From NCBI RefSeq assembly GCF_028389875.1, contig NC_084702.1, positions 71,273,582-71,337,581 of the forward strand: 64,000 nucleotides of DNA. The letters run 5' to 3'. The DNA is from Rhea pennata (taxonomy: Eukaryota; Chordata; Aves; Rheiformes; Rheidae). Below, piece by piece: positions 13,270 through 26,393 of this stretch (positions are counted from its first letter, which is position 1; each line of letters starts with the position of its first letter). The notes under the pieces were generated by a model. That model ran no database searches. It was not told where the DNA came from and worked only from the letters and a program-made list of their open reading frames with translations. The translations under genes were made by a program, and so were the position numbers.

Positions 13270-13275
13270 AATAAA
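13270..13275 (+). terminator. STOML2: Poly(A) signal of STOML2
   Basis: AATAAA 169 bp after the STOML2 stop, in an AT-rich stretch (TTTGGATTTAATCATGTAAT) and followed by GGTACTGGTGCTG. It implies a short 3' UTR of about 190 nt. Confidence 0.85.
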
Positions 13276-13800
13276 GGAAAAGGTACTGGTGCTGCAGCAT
13301 ATCCTCATGGCACTTGGGAGTGGGAGCTACTGCGTACTACCGAGGGGCAAGAGGCACAGCAGGAGACTATGTCCATCCTAAGCCTGCCGGGTGCTCCAGT
13401 GGCTACTTATGGAGGTGTGACGGTGCACGAGAGGAGCCCTGGGATCCACCTCCGGGGATACGGGCTCCCCATCAGGGCCAGTTGAGTTCCTGCACGTCCT
13501 GAATCTGGCAGTGTTCGTCTGCTCGTTCTCCCGGTGCCTTTAGCTTTTGTCTTGCTGTTGTCAAGCAGAGAAGCTGGACAGCCCCAGGGAAGCAACGGGG
13601 GCCACTTCTGATGTAACCCTGAGAAATTATTTTTGTCTCGGAGGTGGTCAACCGCCTCCGGAGGGGAGCAGGCCAGGACTTGGTTGGATTTGGCCTGGCT
13701 GAATGCCAGCCAAGAAGGAACAGAGAGGCCCCCTCAGCACAGAGGGGCAAGCCCCCGAGGGGCACCAGAAGGAACAGGTCTGGGCTGCGAACAGCTGGTC
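13276..13800. other. STOML2-PIGO intergenic spacer
   Basis: About 525 bp between the STOML2 poly(A) signal and the PIGO CpG island. I see no gene, repeat family or RNA gene in it. Confidence 0.6.
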
Positions 13801-14390
13801 GGGGACGGGTTGGTGAGGGCGGCGAGGGGCTCGATCGCTGCCAGGGAGCCGAGGGGCAGGTGCAGCTCCGCGGGGCAGCGCCGTAGGGTCCCGGGTAGCC
13901 GGTCGGGGGCAGGAGCGGGGTCGGGGCTGAGCGGGGAGGCTCCCCGAGCGCCCCCGGCTTTCTTACCCGGGGGGCTGAGGGAGGGGAAGCGGCCTCGGCG
14001 CTCTCTGTGCCGCTCGTGCCCGGTTCCGGCGTTTCCCCCCGCTCCCCTGGGCCGGGGGGGGGGGGTCGGGACCCTCCGTGCGCCCCTTCGGCGGCGCCGG
14101 CCCCGGGGCGCGGCGCCCCTGCCCTGCCCTGCCCGGCCCTGCCCTGCGGCGCGCCGCCGGGCCGCCAGGGGGCGCCGCCGCCCCCCCCCGCCCCGCCCCG
14201 CCCCGCGCCGCCGCTCTCGGGCCGCCGCCGCGTGCGGCGCTTCCGGGCGGGGGCGGGGGCGGCTCGCGCCGGGCCGCGGCGGCCGCAGGTAGCGCGGGCG
14301 GCGGGCGCCGAGTGGGGCCGCGGCCGCGTCTGGGCCCCGCGGCAGCGGCGGGGCGCAGGAGCCGGGGCGCCCGCGTCCTGGGGGTGGGCG
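13800..14390 (+). promoter_or_regulatory. PIGO: CpG-island promoter and non-coding exon 1 of PIGO
   Basis: Extreme GC and CpG density, with long G runs at 14055-14066 and CCGCCCC boxes near 14190-14205. A donor-like site GCAG|gtagcg at 14288/14289 would end a non-coding first exon. The coding exon begins after an acceptor at 15083, so an upstream non-coding exon is required. The transcription start cannot be fixed from sequence alone. Confidence 0.75.
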
Positions 14391-14397
14391 GGTGTCG

Positions 14398-14930
14398 GGG
14401 GGCGGGGTGGTGTCTGGGCTCGTGGGGCGCTGGGGGGTGTCAGGGTGGTGTGTGGCGCTCATAGGGCCACTGAGGGGTGCGGGGTGGTGTGTGGGGCTCA
14501 TAGGGGCGCTGGGGGGTGTCAGGGTGCAGGGTGGTGTCTGGGCTCATAGGGGCACTGAGGGGTGCGGGGTGGTGTGTGGGGCTCATAGGGGCGCTGGGGG
14601 GTGTCAGGGTGCAAGGTGGTGTCTGGGCTCATAGGGGCGCTGGGGGGTGTCAGGGTGCGGGATGGTGTCTGGGCTCATAGGGGTACTGAGGGGTGCGGGG
14701 TGGTGTGTGGGGCTCATAGGGGCGCTGGGGGGTGTCAGGGTGCAGGGTGGTGTCTGGGGATCATTGGGGCACTGAGGGGTGCGGGGTGGTGTGTGGGGCT
14801 CATAGGGGCGCTGGGGGGTGTCAGGGTGCAGGGTGGTGTCTGGGGCTCATCGGGGCACTGAGGGGTGCGGGGTGGTGTGTGGGGCTCATAGGGGCGCTGG
14901 GGGGTGACAGGGTGCAGGTGGTGTCTGGGC
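14398..14930 (+). repeat. G-rich minisatellite in PIGO intron 1
   Basis: Tandem array built from alternating related subunits. One is about 46 bp (GGTGTGTGGGGCTCATAGGG... GTGTCAGGGTGCA) and the other about 40 bp (GGTGTCTGGGCTCATAGGGG... CACTGAGGGGTGCGG). The GTGTCAGGG landmark recurs at about 14516, 14601, 14647, 14732, 14818 and (as GTGACAGGG) 14904. The spacing is 85, 46, 85, 86 and 86 bp, so the higher-order unit is about 85 bp and one interval holds a single subunit. The strand is purine/G-rich with many GGGG runs. The open frames through it are an artefact of missing stops and are not coding. Confidence 0.92.
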
Positions 14931-15084
14931 TGAGGATGACGGCTGGGCGCTCTGAGGAGCGCAGGATGTGAGGGTGTTTTGGTGCAGGACACAGCAGGGG
15001 TGGGGGGCGACCAGGTACTGTAGGGGCAGGTGGGGGGCAGTTGGCCAAAGCAGGGGGCTGAATTTCTCCGTCCTTCCCTGCAGG

Positions 15085-18000
15085 ATGCAGCGGTGGCTGG
15101 TGCTGCTCTTCCTGGCCTGGGTCTGCTTTCTCTTCTTTGCTGGTATTGGGCTCTTCATGAGCGGCTTCCTGCTTACCCGGATTGAGCTTGCCCACAGCAG
15201 TTCTTGCTCAGACCCGCTCACACCACCCCCCTGGGACAGGCAGAGCCTCCCGCCGGGCTCCTGCTGGATGCCCCAGCGCTTTGCTAAGGTCGTGCTAGTC
15301 GTCATTGATGCCCTCCGGTTTGAGTTTGCCTCGTTCAACCCAGCCAAAGTGAGCCCGCTGCCGTATGAAAACAAGCTGAGTTTCCTGCACCACCTAGCAA
15401 CCTTGCAGCCCCGCCATGCCCGCCTCTACCGCTTCCGAGCCGATCCCCCCACTGCTACCATGCAGCGCATCAAGGGCCTCACCACTGGCTCGTTGCCCAC
15501 CTTCATTGACGTGGGCAGCAACTTTGCCACCTATGCAATCCAGGAGGACAACCTGCTGGCACAGCTGGTACAGAACGGTATGTGTGCTGGGGGCGGTGTC
15601 CAGCTGGGAGAGGCCATGTATAAAGCACAAGCCAGCATTCATGTAGGACCCCTTTTTTTTCCTGGGAAGGGGCCTATTTGCAACATCTCCACTCTTTAAT
15701 TATTTTCACTCAGGCATCCCTGGCTGAAGGCTGCAGGGGTCTTAGTCAGCGTGGTCACACAGTCAAGGTTTTTACACCTTGTGCTGGGGGTGAGAGGCAG
15801 CTGGGACCTGGGTTCTTCAATGATGGTGAGAAAACAGGCAATAATGGTTGTAGTAGTGCAGACTGTTGCAAGGTCACTACCAGGAATGGCTCTAGGAAGC
15901 CAAGGGCATTGCTAGTCAGTCGTGTTTGCATTCAGCCGCGATGCACAAGGCGGGAGGAGCCAGTGCCAGGTACACTGTGGAGGTGTCACGTGGGTAGCAC
16001 GCCTGCCCAGCCGGCTGCCTGTGACTGTTAGGCGACTACCTTATCTCATTTTCTACATAATTTGGTACTGCATACGTATTTCAGAGTGCAGCTTTAAAGA
16101 GCATCCTGTCCAGGGGGGATGATAGGGAGAAGAGGACAAGATGCAGTTCTGTGATACGCAGAGAGATTCCCTTCGAGGGCTGCAGCTGGCACAAATGCCA
16201 GTAGTGCCTAGGAGGCGCGACACTACTGAGTTGTCAGCTCCCCATGCGTGAGGGTAAGGTGGGCAAATGCAGTAGAGCATCAGTGGTGAAAAATGCTAGA
16301 AGGAAACGCTGTTCTGTAGCAGCAGTTGTGGAGGAAACGGTTCCTGCTCCCAGACTGGGGAGACTCTGAAAGCCTGGAGGGCTGGCAATAGGGAAAGCAG
16401 AGCAAGAACAATTGGAAACATCCGTGCTTTTGCCTTCCTTTCTCTGCATTTGAAAAACCTCCACTGTTGTGTTTAAAGTTTGAGCCTAGGACTCAAGGCT
16501 TCTGCTCAGTCCCTGTCTGTGGCCGTCTTTTGTCTAGTATTTTACAGTGTGATTGTGAGGCCTTTGAGGGCAGAGGGGTTCTTTCTTGCACTGCGCTTTC
16601 CTAAGCTTTGCAGTGATACAAATAAGTAACTTTTTGGCCTGTTCAATTCATGAGTTTCTCTGCTGAGGGAACGTGTCAGAGCTTAATGATAGGTGATGGT
16701 AATGAGAGGTGCTGTTGAATTTGGTGCTGGGGGTACTAGTAGGCTTAGGAACTGGGCTGACTATTCCCCACCTTCGTATTTGTTAACAACTAGCTGGAGA
16801 TTTTACTTTTAAGTCACTTGAGATGTCGATAGGAGAACAGCTAGTGCTCCAGACCCTGTCTTGAATCTGCCCAGACTCTTTGCACTAGTGTGAGTAAGAC
16901 CATGACTCTGGTGGGCTCCTTGCTCTGATTAATTCCTTTCTTCCTTCCCCAGGAAGGAGAGTGGTTTTCATGGGAGATGACACTTGGGAAGGACTCTTCC
17001 CCAAGAAGTTTTTTCGCTCATATTTCTTCCCTTCTTTTAACGTGAAGGATCTTCATACTGTGGATGATGGGATCCTCCAGCATCTTTATCCAACTGGTAA
17101 GTAACTCTTCCTCAGGGGCCAGCTGAACCTTTATGTTTTGCTAGGGTCCTAGTGCAAGGTTGAGGTAGAACTGAAGAGGGTTGTTTTTTTTTGGAGTTAC
17201 AATGGACAGTCACACCTGCTTGTGGCTGTAGCACATGGACTACAGCACTCTAGCTGGATTTCCACAGATATGCCAGCTTTTGGAGGTGACACACCATTTC
17301 TTTAAATGGCTCTCCTCCATTTGGGAAAGGGCACAGCTTGTTGGGACTTGTCCACAGTTTATAGTTCTATAGCTGTCCTAGAAATACGCTACTAGGATGG
17401 AGCAGGAAGGGCATCTCTTTCTTCTAGCTTAACCTTGAAGGGGCCGTTTGATCTGTGGCTGTCTGGGCAGGCCCACAGTATTCTAGAAAATACTTGCCTT
17501 GAGCAGCTGCTGGAGTGGGAGGCTGAGGCACAGCACTACTCTCAGCAGGATATTCCTGGCTCCCAGTCCTGGGGAGAGGGTGAAGTGTGACAGGACTGAG
17601 GGGAATGCACCTTGTTTGATCTGTATAGAAATCTAAGTAAATGAAGATTGTAGTGGTCTTTCATGAGGAAGGTGGGTTCTGCCTTGTGGGAGAGCATGAG
17701 AGGAAGAAATGGCAGTTTGCAGAGGCAACTGGAAAGCTTTGGCAGGAGGAGCCAGCAGTGGGGCACAGGTCCAAATCCCAGGTTAGTGTCTGATAAGCTC
17801 CTCTTGTTCTACAGTGGATGGTGGTGAATGGGACTTGCTGATTGCTCACTTCCTTGGTGTGGACCACTGTGGGCACAAACATGGACCTGACCACCCTGAA
17901 ATGGCTAAGAAGCTCACCCAGATGAATGAGATGCTCAGGTGACTGGCATGGCAGTAGGGGTTTGCCAGCCTGCCTCTTCCTTCACCCAGACTGGTCGGGT

Positions 18001-21000
18001 TTTCCTAAAGCATTTACAGATCCAGAGGGCAACAGAGAACGTTCTTACTATGCCGGTTACCACAGAGAATGGCTCTGACTAGCAGCAGCTGGAACCCCAG
18101 CTGTGCTGCAGGGCAGTATGTTCATGGGGGAGTGGCAAATCCCAAATAATATCAATCTGAAACTTGTTCCTGATGGAGACATCTCTTCCAAATTTTATTT
18201 TGTGTAGTTCTCTAAATGGCAAACATTAGCTACCTGCTCTGGCTTTTCAGTTTGCAGGAGCAATCTGCTCTGTCTCAGGGCTCTGGCTTTTCAGTTTTTT
18301 TCTGAAGCATATGTTGCCCTGGCACCTGGGTGTTCATTTTTGCTAGCTGTATCCACAAGGGCTTTTGTCAGTTTGATTGGGAAAAAAGGTTGATTTTTTT
18401 TGTTCAGTTGTTGCAGCTCTGCGTCAGCACTTAGTTTTGCTCAGCTCTGTGTAGGCCTCATCTCCGTGGTGCGTGCAGGCTAGGCGGAGATCATGTCATC
18501 TCCAACCTGTGCAACCCAGGCAGAGAGTCGGAGTTGACCTTCCTTATCCTGGTGACAGGTCCTTGGTAGATCATCTGGGAAATGACACCCTGCTTCTGGT
18601 GGCTGGGGACCATGGCATGACGGAGACTGGAGACCATGGTGGGGACAGCGAGAAAGAAGTGAATGCAGCACTGTTTGTGTACAGCAAAACACCCCTATTT
18701 GGTGCTGGCCCTCCTGAGGTGAGAGGAAGTTTATCCTTAGGGGATTTTAGGTCACTTACTGCCTTAGGTGACCTCCAGGGAGAAAACTGCATCCTGAGGT
18801 TACAGGGAGTAATGGTTTGGTCGGCATTGGTCAGGTTGAGAGGGCCAGGGAGTCTGTCACTCTTCCAGAGAGAATAAGGGAAAGTCTGCCACAAAATGCA
18901 GATAGTATAAAAGACAGGAATGTGAGTAGTATCAGTTTGTGTCAAACAGAATCCAACTTACTTATTTGGAAAAAAATCTAATTGCAAAAACAGACTGCCA
19001 GTGGGGTGAGATGTAGGTTCTGTTGGGCTGTTTCACTTTACTAAATCTTCACCACTTGGCTTGCTGCAGGGCTGAGTGAGTTACAGGGCAGATAGCTTTC
19101 CCCAGACCTCCAGCTCAGGAAGTGGTTGGGGTGGGGATGTGGCTTTGCCTTAAACCTAAGGGGATAGGTGAATGACCTGTGTGTGGGACCAGTGTTTGGG
19201 ACCCATGTTCGGGCCCTTCAGCTGTGCTAAAGCGGGGCTGGGTGAGCTGCCAGACAGCCTGGGTCACACCCCGGAACCCGCGGTCCCCAGAAAACATGCT
19301 GTCCTTGCAGGGTGCTCAGGGAGGAGTGAGCTGTGCCCATGGTTTCCCGTGTATTTTTGCCCTTTCTGGCTTCCCTGGTGTTTCCTCTGAATGGGGCTGC
19401 TTTCCCCACCACTGGGCCTTTCACGGGGCAGTGCCAGCGGAAGGGCATCCTGCCAGATCCAGGCTAGCAGAGGGCCTGACAGAGCAGGGGTTTGGTGCCC
19501 ATGTGTGTGCCCAGCTAGCTGTGCCCTTGCCCCCTGGCCTGCGTGAAAAGCCACGTTTCTGAGCTTTTCCAACTTCCCGATTCCTTCCCTGTCTCTCCAG
19601 GAGCCTGAGGCCGTTCCCCAGGTGAACCTGGTGCCCACTGTGGCCTTGCTGCTGGGTGTGCCCATCCCCTACAGTAACATCGGGGAGGTGATGGCTGAGC
19701 TGTTCCCCGGGGACGGCGACGCCGTGTCTGCGGCCTTGCAGCAGCTTTCAGTCTATCACGTCAATGCCAAGCAGGTATGGTCAGGATCTTCTTAGCTGTT
19801 TTCCTGTTATGTGAGGGGGCAACAGAAGGGTGAGATCTGCTGACAGTCATCAGGTAGTGCTAAGGGCTGCCTGGGGGTCATGGCTATTTTGGGGATTCAC
19901 TGCCTACTATTTCTCACATAGGAGCTCTCAGACAAGCTCTTAGACACTGATTGATGGCAATGCTGGGCAGTACCTACTGCAAGCCTCCTTATTGAACTAG
20001 AGGGCAAGAGGAGTTGCTTTTCAAGTGCATATTCTTCTGTTTTGTGGAGATGGGACAGTTGTCTTCATGGGGAACTTAATTCAAAGAGTCAGCTCCTTGT
20101 GGAGTTTGCTCCAGTAGAAGGCAGCATTGTTTTTCAAAAGAGACATGGGAGATCCGGTTTAGTGCTTGGTGATGAGCTGTGGTTTAGGAAGTCACTGGCC
20201 TGGGAGAGGTGTGTGTTTCTGGTAAGGATGGGTCCCAGATGGTCAGAGGTGGATTTGGGTTTTGGGGAAGGCTGATTCCTCAAAGCTGAGGAAGACTAGG
20301 GGCAGCTTTCATTAATGGAGATTCAAGAGTACAATGGATGTTTCGATGCTTCTTCAGTTTTGGAGGAGAAATGGTTTTAGCTGAAAAACTATTCTAATTC
20401 AGTGACAAAAGGAGAACAGCAATGAAGGATTAAATGAACACTATCTAATAAGAGAGAATAAATTGGGATGATAGAGAAAGATCAGTTTACACTAAGTGCT
20501 GCAAAATATGGAACCCCCCCACAGCTAAATGCTGGCTGGCTGGCTGACTGGCTGGCAAGGCCAAGACTTTGAGCAATTGAGAATATACCAGGTGTTAAAG
20601 AAGCCAAAGCAATGGAATAAGGCCATGTACCAGGGTAGGTCTGCATGTTTTTGTAGAGAGCTGTCTGGAGCGGCTTCTGGCTTGTCAACGGAGCAGATTT
20701 GCTGCACAAGTTGCTGTTTGTCATGTAAGACGCTACTTGCCTTTGAGAGACTCAGGGATTGCTAGAAGCATACTACTGGCCCCAAAATAGCCCCTCCAGC
20801 CCCCAGTCAACTCCCTGATGTTGGCTTTTCAAGGAAGAAGGCAAATCAGCATAGGTTCTGTTTTGGGTCCAGTAGGTGGATACAACTCATGATGTGTAGG
20901 TTGGGCACTGTTCGTGCAAGTCAGTGAAGCGCCAGAGACCACATGATTGCTAGTGGGAAGGCAGAAGTGTTCGGCATCTCTGCTGTGTACTTATAGAGAA

Positions 21001-24000
21001 GAAGGGTGCTTTGTCACTTAAGGATGATAGTGTACTTTCCTGTCCCTTAGTCACAACGAATATTGATCATCATCTGTTAGGGGTTACTGTTATCCAATCC
21101 AAAGTATTTGAATGTTTGCACTTAGTCATCTGAGGAGATTTCTGCTTGATCACATCGGTTTTGAACAAGGCTTGTGGAAGTTTGTGCAAACCTGGGAGAC
21201 AGCTAGTGGGTATGGTGGTTGTTGTGGACAGGAACAGGCTGATTCTGCCTGTGCTTTGAGGCGACTGGAAGCCAAGTGAATGTATCAGTGTGGTGCTGGA
21301 CTCACACTGAAATATAATGCTGGATATTTGTGTGGGTGCTGTGTCCTGGTGGTGACCTCTACAACTTTGGGATCGTAGCTGGCTCTGTACTTGCTGGCTT
21401 GAAGTGGATGTAGAATGAGCTTTCCTCAGCTTGTGGGACAGTGGGTTAACGTACCCATGTACAAGAACAGGGAATAGTTTGGCTTTAACAGCTAAAGGCT
21501 GTTTAATTTGCTCTTTGTCCTCGGAAAAATAAGGAAAAAGCTGTTAGTGAGTTCAGATTAACAGCTAGTAATGGCTTGAACTTCTTAGGGATGTTTGCTT
21601 TATTGTTACCCAAGACTCTGCATAAAAAACCTTTAGCAATGTGTACAGAAGTGCACCTAGCAAGTTAAGAACTGGGTAGCTGAGAGGTGTGGATGTATTT
21701 GGCAGGTTGGATATGTCATTTTAGGATGTGTTACTTTAACCAAGTGACTCTGTTTCCTGCTGGTCACCCTCATATTTGAGTGCCCAGCCGCAGGCGATAC
21801 TGCCAAGGATACGTCTGCCCCAGTAGGCGTTGGCAGATCGGGGCTGTTTCCATTCTGAAGGGCTGTATAGGGAAGATGGCAGTGAAATTACTTTCCCAGC
21901 AGTCCCAGTGCTGCTATCTGACCCTGTGTCCCCTCTCCTGTAGGTGGATCGATTCCTGCACTCCTACTCGCTGGTGGCTCAAGACCTGCCAGCAGAGCAG
22001 CTCCAGCACCTGCAGGAGATCTTCTCCAGCGCAGTGGAAGAGCACACTCAGCTCTTGGCCCAGATGCAGGAGGCAATGCTGATGTCTCCAGAGCTGGAGT
22101 CCAAGCTGGGAAACCTGATCAATCGCTTCCAGCTGTACCTGCGGGAGGCACGGGCCGTGTGCACCCAGACCTGGGCCCGCTTCCATCCACTGCGTATTGT
22201 GGCAGGTTGCAGCCTCATTGCTGCTTCGTGCTTGCTCTGCTACGTGACCTCGGAGTTGGCCACAGTGTCAGACTCTTTCTATCGCAACTGCCTCCTGTAC
22301 CCACTGCTTTGGGGCCTGGTGGCTATTCTGCTTGGGCTGGCCTGCACATTCATCCAGGAGGGACTGGATCTCCTCCTGGTTTCCTCATGGGCAGCTGCAG
22401 TTTCTCAGATGGCCTTCTTCTGGCACTGGTGGGGCCAGCAGCCCAAGCGAGCCCGTTTGGCAAGTAGCCAGCCGCCCTTGGCCAGTGTTGGCCTGAGGCA
22501 GCGTCTACGAGCATGGCTGGGGCTGGCCTACCCCATGGGCATTCTCCTCTTCCGCTGTGGAGCCATGTTCTCCGATAGCTTTGTGGTGGCTGAGGCCCGG
22601 GTTGCCCCCTTTCTGCTGGCCTCTCTGGTGGTGTTGCTGGTAGGGAAACTCCATTGGGATGGTCATTTGACTGTGCCAGAAGGCCCCAAACAGCAGCTTC
22701 TTGGCTTTTCCTCTTACCGTAAAGAGAGTTGGTACCTGCTATACCTCGTCGCCATGCTTCTAGTTTGTGTGCGCCTCTCTGTTTTTTTCCACCAGTGCCG
22801 TGAAGAAATCCCCCAGTGCCGGCCCTCTCTTTTCCTTGCCCCCCTTGCCAGCCTGAGGAACACACGAGCCAAGAACCTCTTCTACCTCCTGTGCGTGGCC
22901 TCGCTTGTTGGGCTGGTCTATGTGGTGCGGTGCTGGCTGCGGCACTACGGCAATCTGAACAGCTCAGACCCCCTCGTGCTCTTTGTGCGCTGGGGTTTCC
23001 CACTGGTTGTCATCTGCATTGCCTGCTACTGGGCCGTCGCCTCCAGTGCTGAGGACTCGCTCGGCAAGCTGCAGGACCTGGTGCAGGTGGCACTTGTTGC
23101 CTTTCCTTGGGCTGTCTACGGGCTGGTGTCCGTGGGGCTGCTGCTCTTGCTGTGCAATCCCATGACAGTGTTTGCGAAAGACACACGGGAGTTGGCTGGA
23201 CCCATTGTCACCCCTTACTTAGGGGTTCCCAGCTCTGAAGTCGACTTCCTCCACGTCATCCCTCAGATCTACAGGAGGATGCAGGAGTCTCTGAAAAGCC
23301 GCCTGGAGCGGGGCAGGTGCAAGGCCACAGTTGCAGCCTACGGGCTGGGCAGTGTGTATTCAGCAGCCTTGGTCATAGCACTTACCCTGCTGGGCTTCTT
23401 CTTGCTGCTTCTGCACAGTGAGCGGCTGAGTCTTGCCTTCTTGCTCCTCTTCCTGGAGGCCTTTGTGCTGCTGCACATCCACACCTGTGCCAGAAGCCTT
23501 GCTGGAGACACTGGTGAGTTGGGGCTCAGGAAAGCATCCGGTGGATGTGTGTAAGGCTGTGGCCTGGACTTTGTCTTCAGTGGCCTCTTCTTTTTTTCAC
23601 TGGGAGAGGCAGGGCTCAGTCTCTGCTCCCAAGGAATGAGGGTGCAGTAATCTTTACTCCTGTGTTCATAAGAGCTGCATAAATCCCCTGAAGATGCACA
23701 TGCAGCAGGGATGCAGCATGGGAGGAGGAGGAGTCAATTGTGTCAGGGAAGTTTTTTTTTTTTTTTTATCCATCCCTGCTCCCCAGGGTGTGAACAGCCA
23801 CCAAACCCCATCGCTGCTGGCAGAGCCATGGGAGCAGGGCAGAGCGTGGAGGGGATGCTTGCCACTCGCCATTCCCTGTGCTGGGAGCCTGACTAGTTTC
23901 TGTCTCTCGGAAGAGAGATTGTGGGAAGGGAATCTGGAAGGAAACACGATATGCTTTTTTGGACTATAGATCTCTCTGGTTCCGCAATGCTAATCTCTCT

Positions 24001-26393
24001 GTCCCTCTGTCTCTCAGAGCCTTTTTCAGTGCCCTGGCATGCAGTCATCTCCTGGCTCCTTGCTGCTTCCCAGTTCTTCTATTCCACGGGCCACCAGCCC
24101 ATCTTCCCAGCCATCCATTGGAACGCAGCCTTTGTGGGCTTCCACCTTGACCACAGCACAAACCTCCTGCCCGCTGTCCTTGTGGGCGCCAACACGTTTG
24201 CCTCCCATATCCTCTTTGCAGGTAAATGAATTTCTTCCAGGGCCACTAAACCTAATCAGGCACAGCTCCGTGCTTTGTCTTGTTTGGAGGCCTGCAGGCT
24301 TCACGCAAGGAGATGAAGGTGAATAGCACTAGCTGAATAGCAGCATCTTTGCTGACCCCTTCTGGGGTCACAAAGCTGCCCATGACCTGCAGACTCTGTG
24401 AAGTTGTGCCTGATGAGCAAACTGAAGCTGGGGTATATGCTTCCTGCGTGTCCAGGGTGTGATGGCAGAGCCTGGGCTGCTCCTCACCTCTGGGCTCCCA
24501 GTAACTTCCTGTGCCCTTGTCCTTGAGGTAGTTGGCTGCCCTCTGCTCCTGCTTTGGCCCTTTGTGTGTGAGACACCCAGCTCACAGAGGAGGAAGCCCA
24601 AGAAGGAGCCTCGGGAAGAGCTGCAGGAAGAAGAGGAGCACATGATGGAGATGAGGCTACGGGAGTCCCCGGAGAAGTTCTCTGCTGCTGTGCTGCAGCT
24701 GGGGCTGAAGTACCTCTTCATCCTTGGGATGCAGGTATGGGCAGAGGCTGATGGTTGTGGGGAAGGCTGCCCGAGAGGAAAACAGTGTGTTGTCAGAGCC
24801 CCAGGGCATCTTGGCTTGAAGAGGGGATCAGCCAGAGCAGAGAGATGCCCAGGGCTGATCTGCCTGGGTGCAGATGGAAGGTCAGCTGCACTGATTCTCT
24901 TCTTAGCAGTGCCTTTGCTCTTTGCTTTGGGAAAGGCTCCGGCATGGAAGCAGTGTTACAGATTAGGCTGCTTTTCATATCCATCTTTGCAGAATGGGAG
25001 GATCTGTTCAGAAGCTATAGGGCTGTAATTCTGCTTCCCCTCTTCCTGACCGTGTATATCCAGTTGCACTGGCTCTGGTTCTCATCTGATCCCATGTGGT
25101 GGGGATGTAGGGAGCAAAACAGCAGAAAACTTATCCCGTGAAAGAAGTGAATAGCTTTCTGAGGTTTAGCCCATCAGATCGACTCTGTGTGGTCAGACCA
25201 TAACCAGTGCAAGGGAAAAGGCAAGCCCTTACAGCAGGAGAGCAGCAGTACCTCTCAGTGAGCTATTAGGTCAGCTTATCTACAGTGTGAGCCCTGCTCT
25301 GTGCTGTCCAGTACTGGCCCTTTCCTTGGAGGGCCTGTGTGTACCACAGACTGTCTTTCCTGGTTTGAGGCCACAGTGGAAGAGAATCCTCTTTGGGATG
25401 CATATTTTTGATGTGTACTGTACAAGCCCCTCAGTGTGCACAGTTTAGTACTCATTTCAGATGTGCATCCATGGCCCGGGTGGTTTCCCTGGAGTCGTTT
25501 GTAACTTCTTTTTCTTGGTCTCTTCCACAGCTTCTGGCCTGTGTTTGTGCAGCTACGATCCTCAGAAGACACCTCATGGTCTGGAAGGTCTTTGCCCCAA
25601 AGTAAGTCCCCAGAGTTGCTCTGATGCTGGATTAGGGCTCTTATTCTCAAGCTCTCAAGCAGTGTGTGTAAACAATAAGGCCAGAGGAGCATGATTGTTC
25701 CTGTATGACTTCCTATTATTAGAGGCTATAGGACTGTTCTGAATTAATTCCAATTTCTAGTTGAGAAGCTGATGTTGATCTACAGCATAGAAATTTCTCC
25801 TGATCTTGATTTTTGAGGACATGCAAAGCCTACCAGGCACCTGGTAAGCTGTCTGAGTGGGAATAACCATAGTGCTGTGGGATCCCCAGGCTAGCCAGAA
25901 CAGCCCTGCCAGGCAGTGGTAATGAGTGTGAGAATATTCAAGGCAGGGACCCAAATGTAGAGCTACCAGTCAAGAAATTAGATGGTAGTAGGCATGGGAA
26001 AGCATGGGAAGTCCTTGGTGTCTTAAGTTTCCAGGTGCCTCCTAGGTGTCTTCTGAAATGTTCTCTAGACCACCAAAGAACTTGAGGCCTGCTTGGCTTC
26101 CAGGTTGCAAGTAGCATCCACTGTTTGGGGGGTGAATGTAGTCAGGTTTTAGGATCTGGGAAGCTACCAGCCTCTTGTTGTTAGGAAAGTCAGTCTGCTG
26201 GGAGTGAGGGTAACAGCTTGTCCTTGCAGGAATGCTGGCTGTGATACCTCACTGGGTCTGTTGTGCCCACAGGTTCCTCTTTGAAGCATTGGGCTTCATG
26301 GTGAGCAGCATCTGCCTCCTGCTGGGGATCTCCCTGGTGATGCGTGTGGACTGTGCAGTCAGCACCTGGTTCAGCCAGCTTCAGCTCAGGTAG
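15085..26393 (+). CDS. PIGO: PIGO, GPI ethanolamine phosphate transferase 3
   Basis: Coding exons: 15085-15577, 16953-17096, 17815-17938, 18559-18718, 19601-19774, 21944-23513, 24018-24221, 24532-24734, 25531-25601, 26273-26393. The product is 1087 aa (human 1089). This ER membrane enzyme, working with PIGF, adds ethanolamine phosphate to the third mannose of the GPI precursor, which makes the protein-attachment point. Residues 5-30 form an N-terminal membrane anchor. The lumenal alkaline-phosphatase-like domain shows [13 protein letters not shown] (Asp75), [16 protein letters not shown] (about 128-145), [19 protein letters not shown] (227-237) and VAGDHGM (268-274), the expected metal and catalytic motifs. 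From about residue 410 the protein is multi-spanning, most of it encoded in one 1570-bp exon. The motif FYSTGHQP...IHW is kept, and the C-terminus matches human. The ATG two bases after the exon 2 acceptor matches the human start (MQ...[11 protein letters not shown]). Confidence 0.97.
15578..16952 (+). other. PIGO: PIGO intron 2
   Basis: 1.4-kb intron from donor gtatgt to acceptor TTCCTTCCCCAG. I see no repeat family, RNA gene or conserved open frame in it. Confidence 0.7.
19775..21943 (+). other. PIGO: PIGO intron 6
   Basis: 2.2-kb intron (donor gtatgg, acceptor CCCTCTCCTGTAG). It contains a short CTGG-type tetranucleotide stretch at 20529-20557 and otherwise nothing I recognise. Confidence 0.7.
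20529..20557 (+). repeat. Short (CTGG)n microsatellite
   Basis: CTGGCTGGCTGGCTGACTGG-type tetranucleotide run with one interruption, inside PIGO intron 6. Confidence 0.7.

Noticed and set aside
13633-14549. Open frames of 180-255 codons on both strands over the PIGO CpG island
   Set aside because: GC-driven lack of stops; composition dominated by Pro/Ala/Arg/Gly and no homology. The region is a promoter.
14392-14992. Repetitive 'proteins' read through the minisatellite on both strands
   Set aside because: Simple translation of a tandem DNA repeat; no start context, splice logic or conservation.
18473-18877. Plus frame that begins in PIGO intron 4 and reads into exon 5
   Set aside because: It is exon 5 (18559-18718) extended into flanking introns; the upstream part is not coding.
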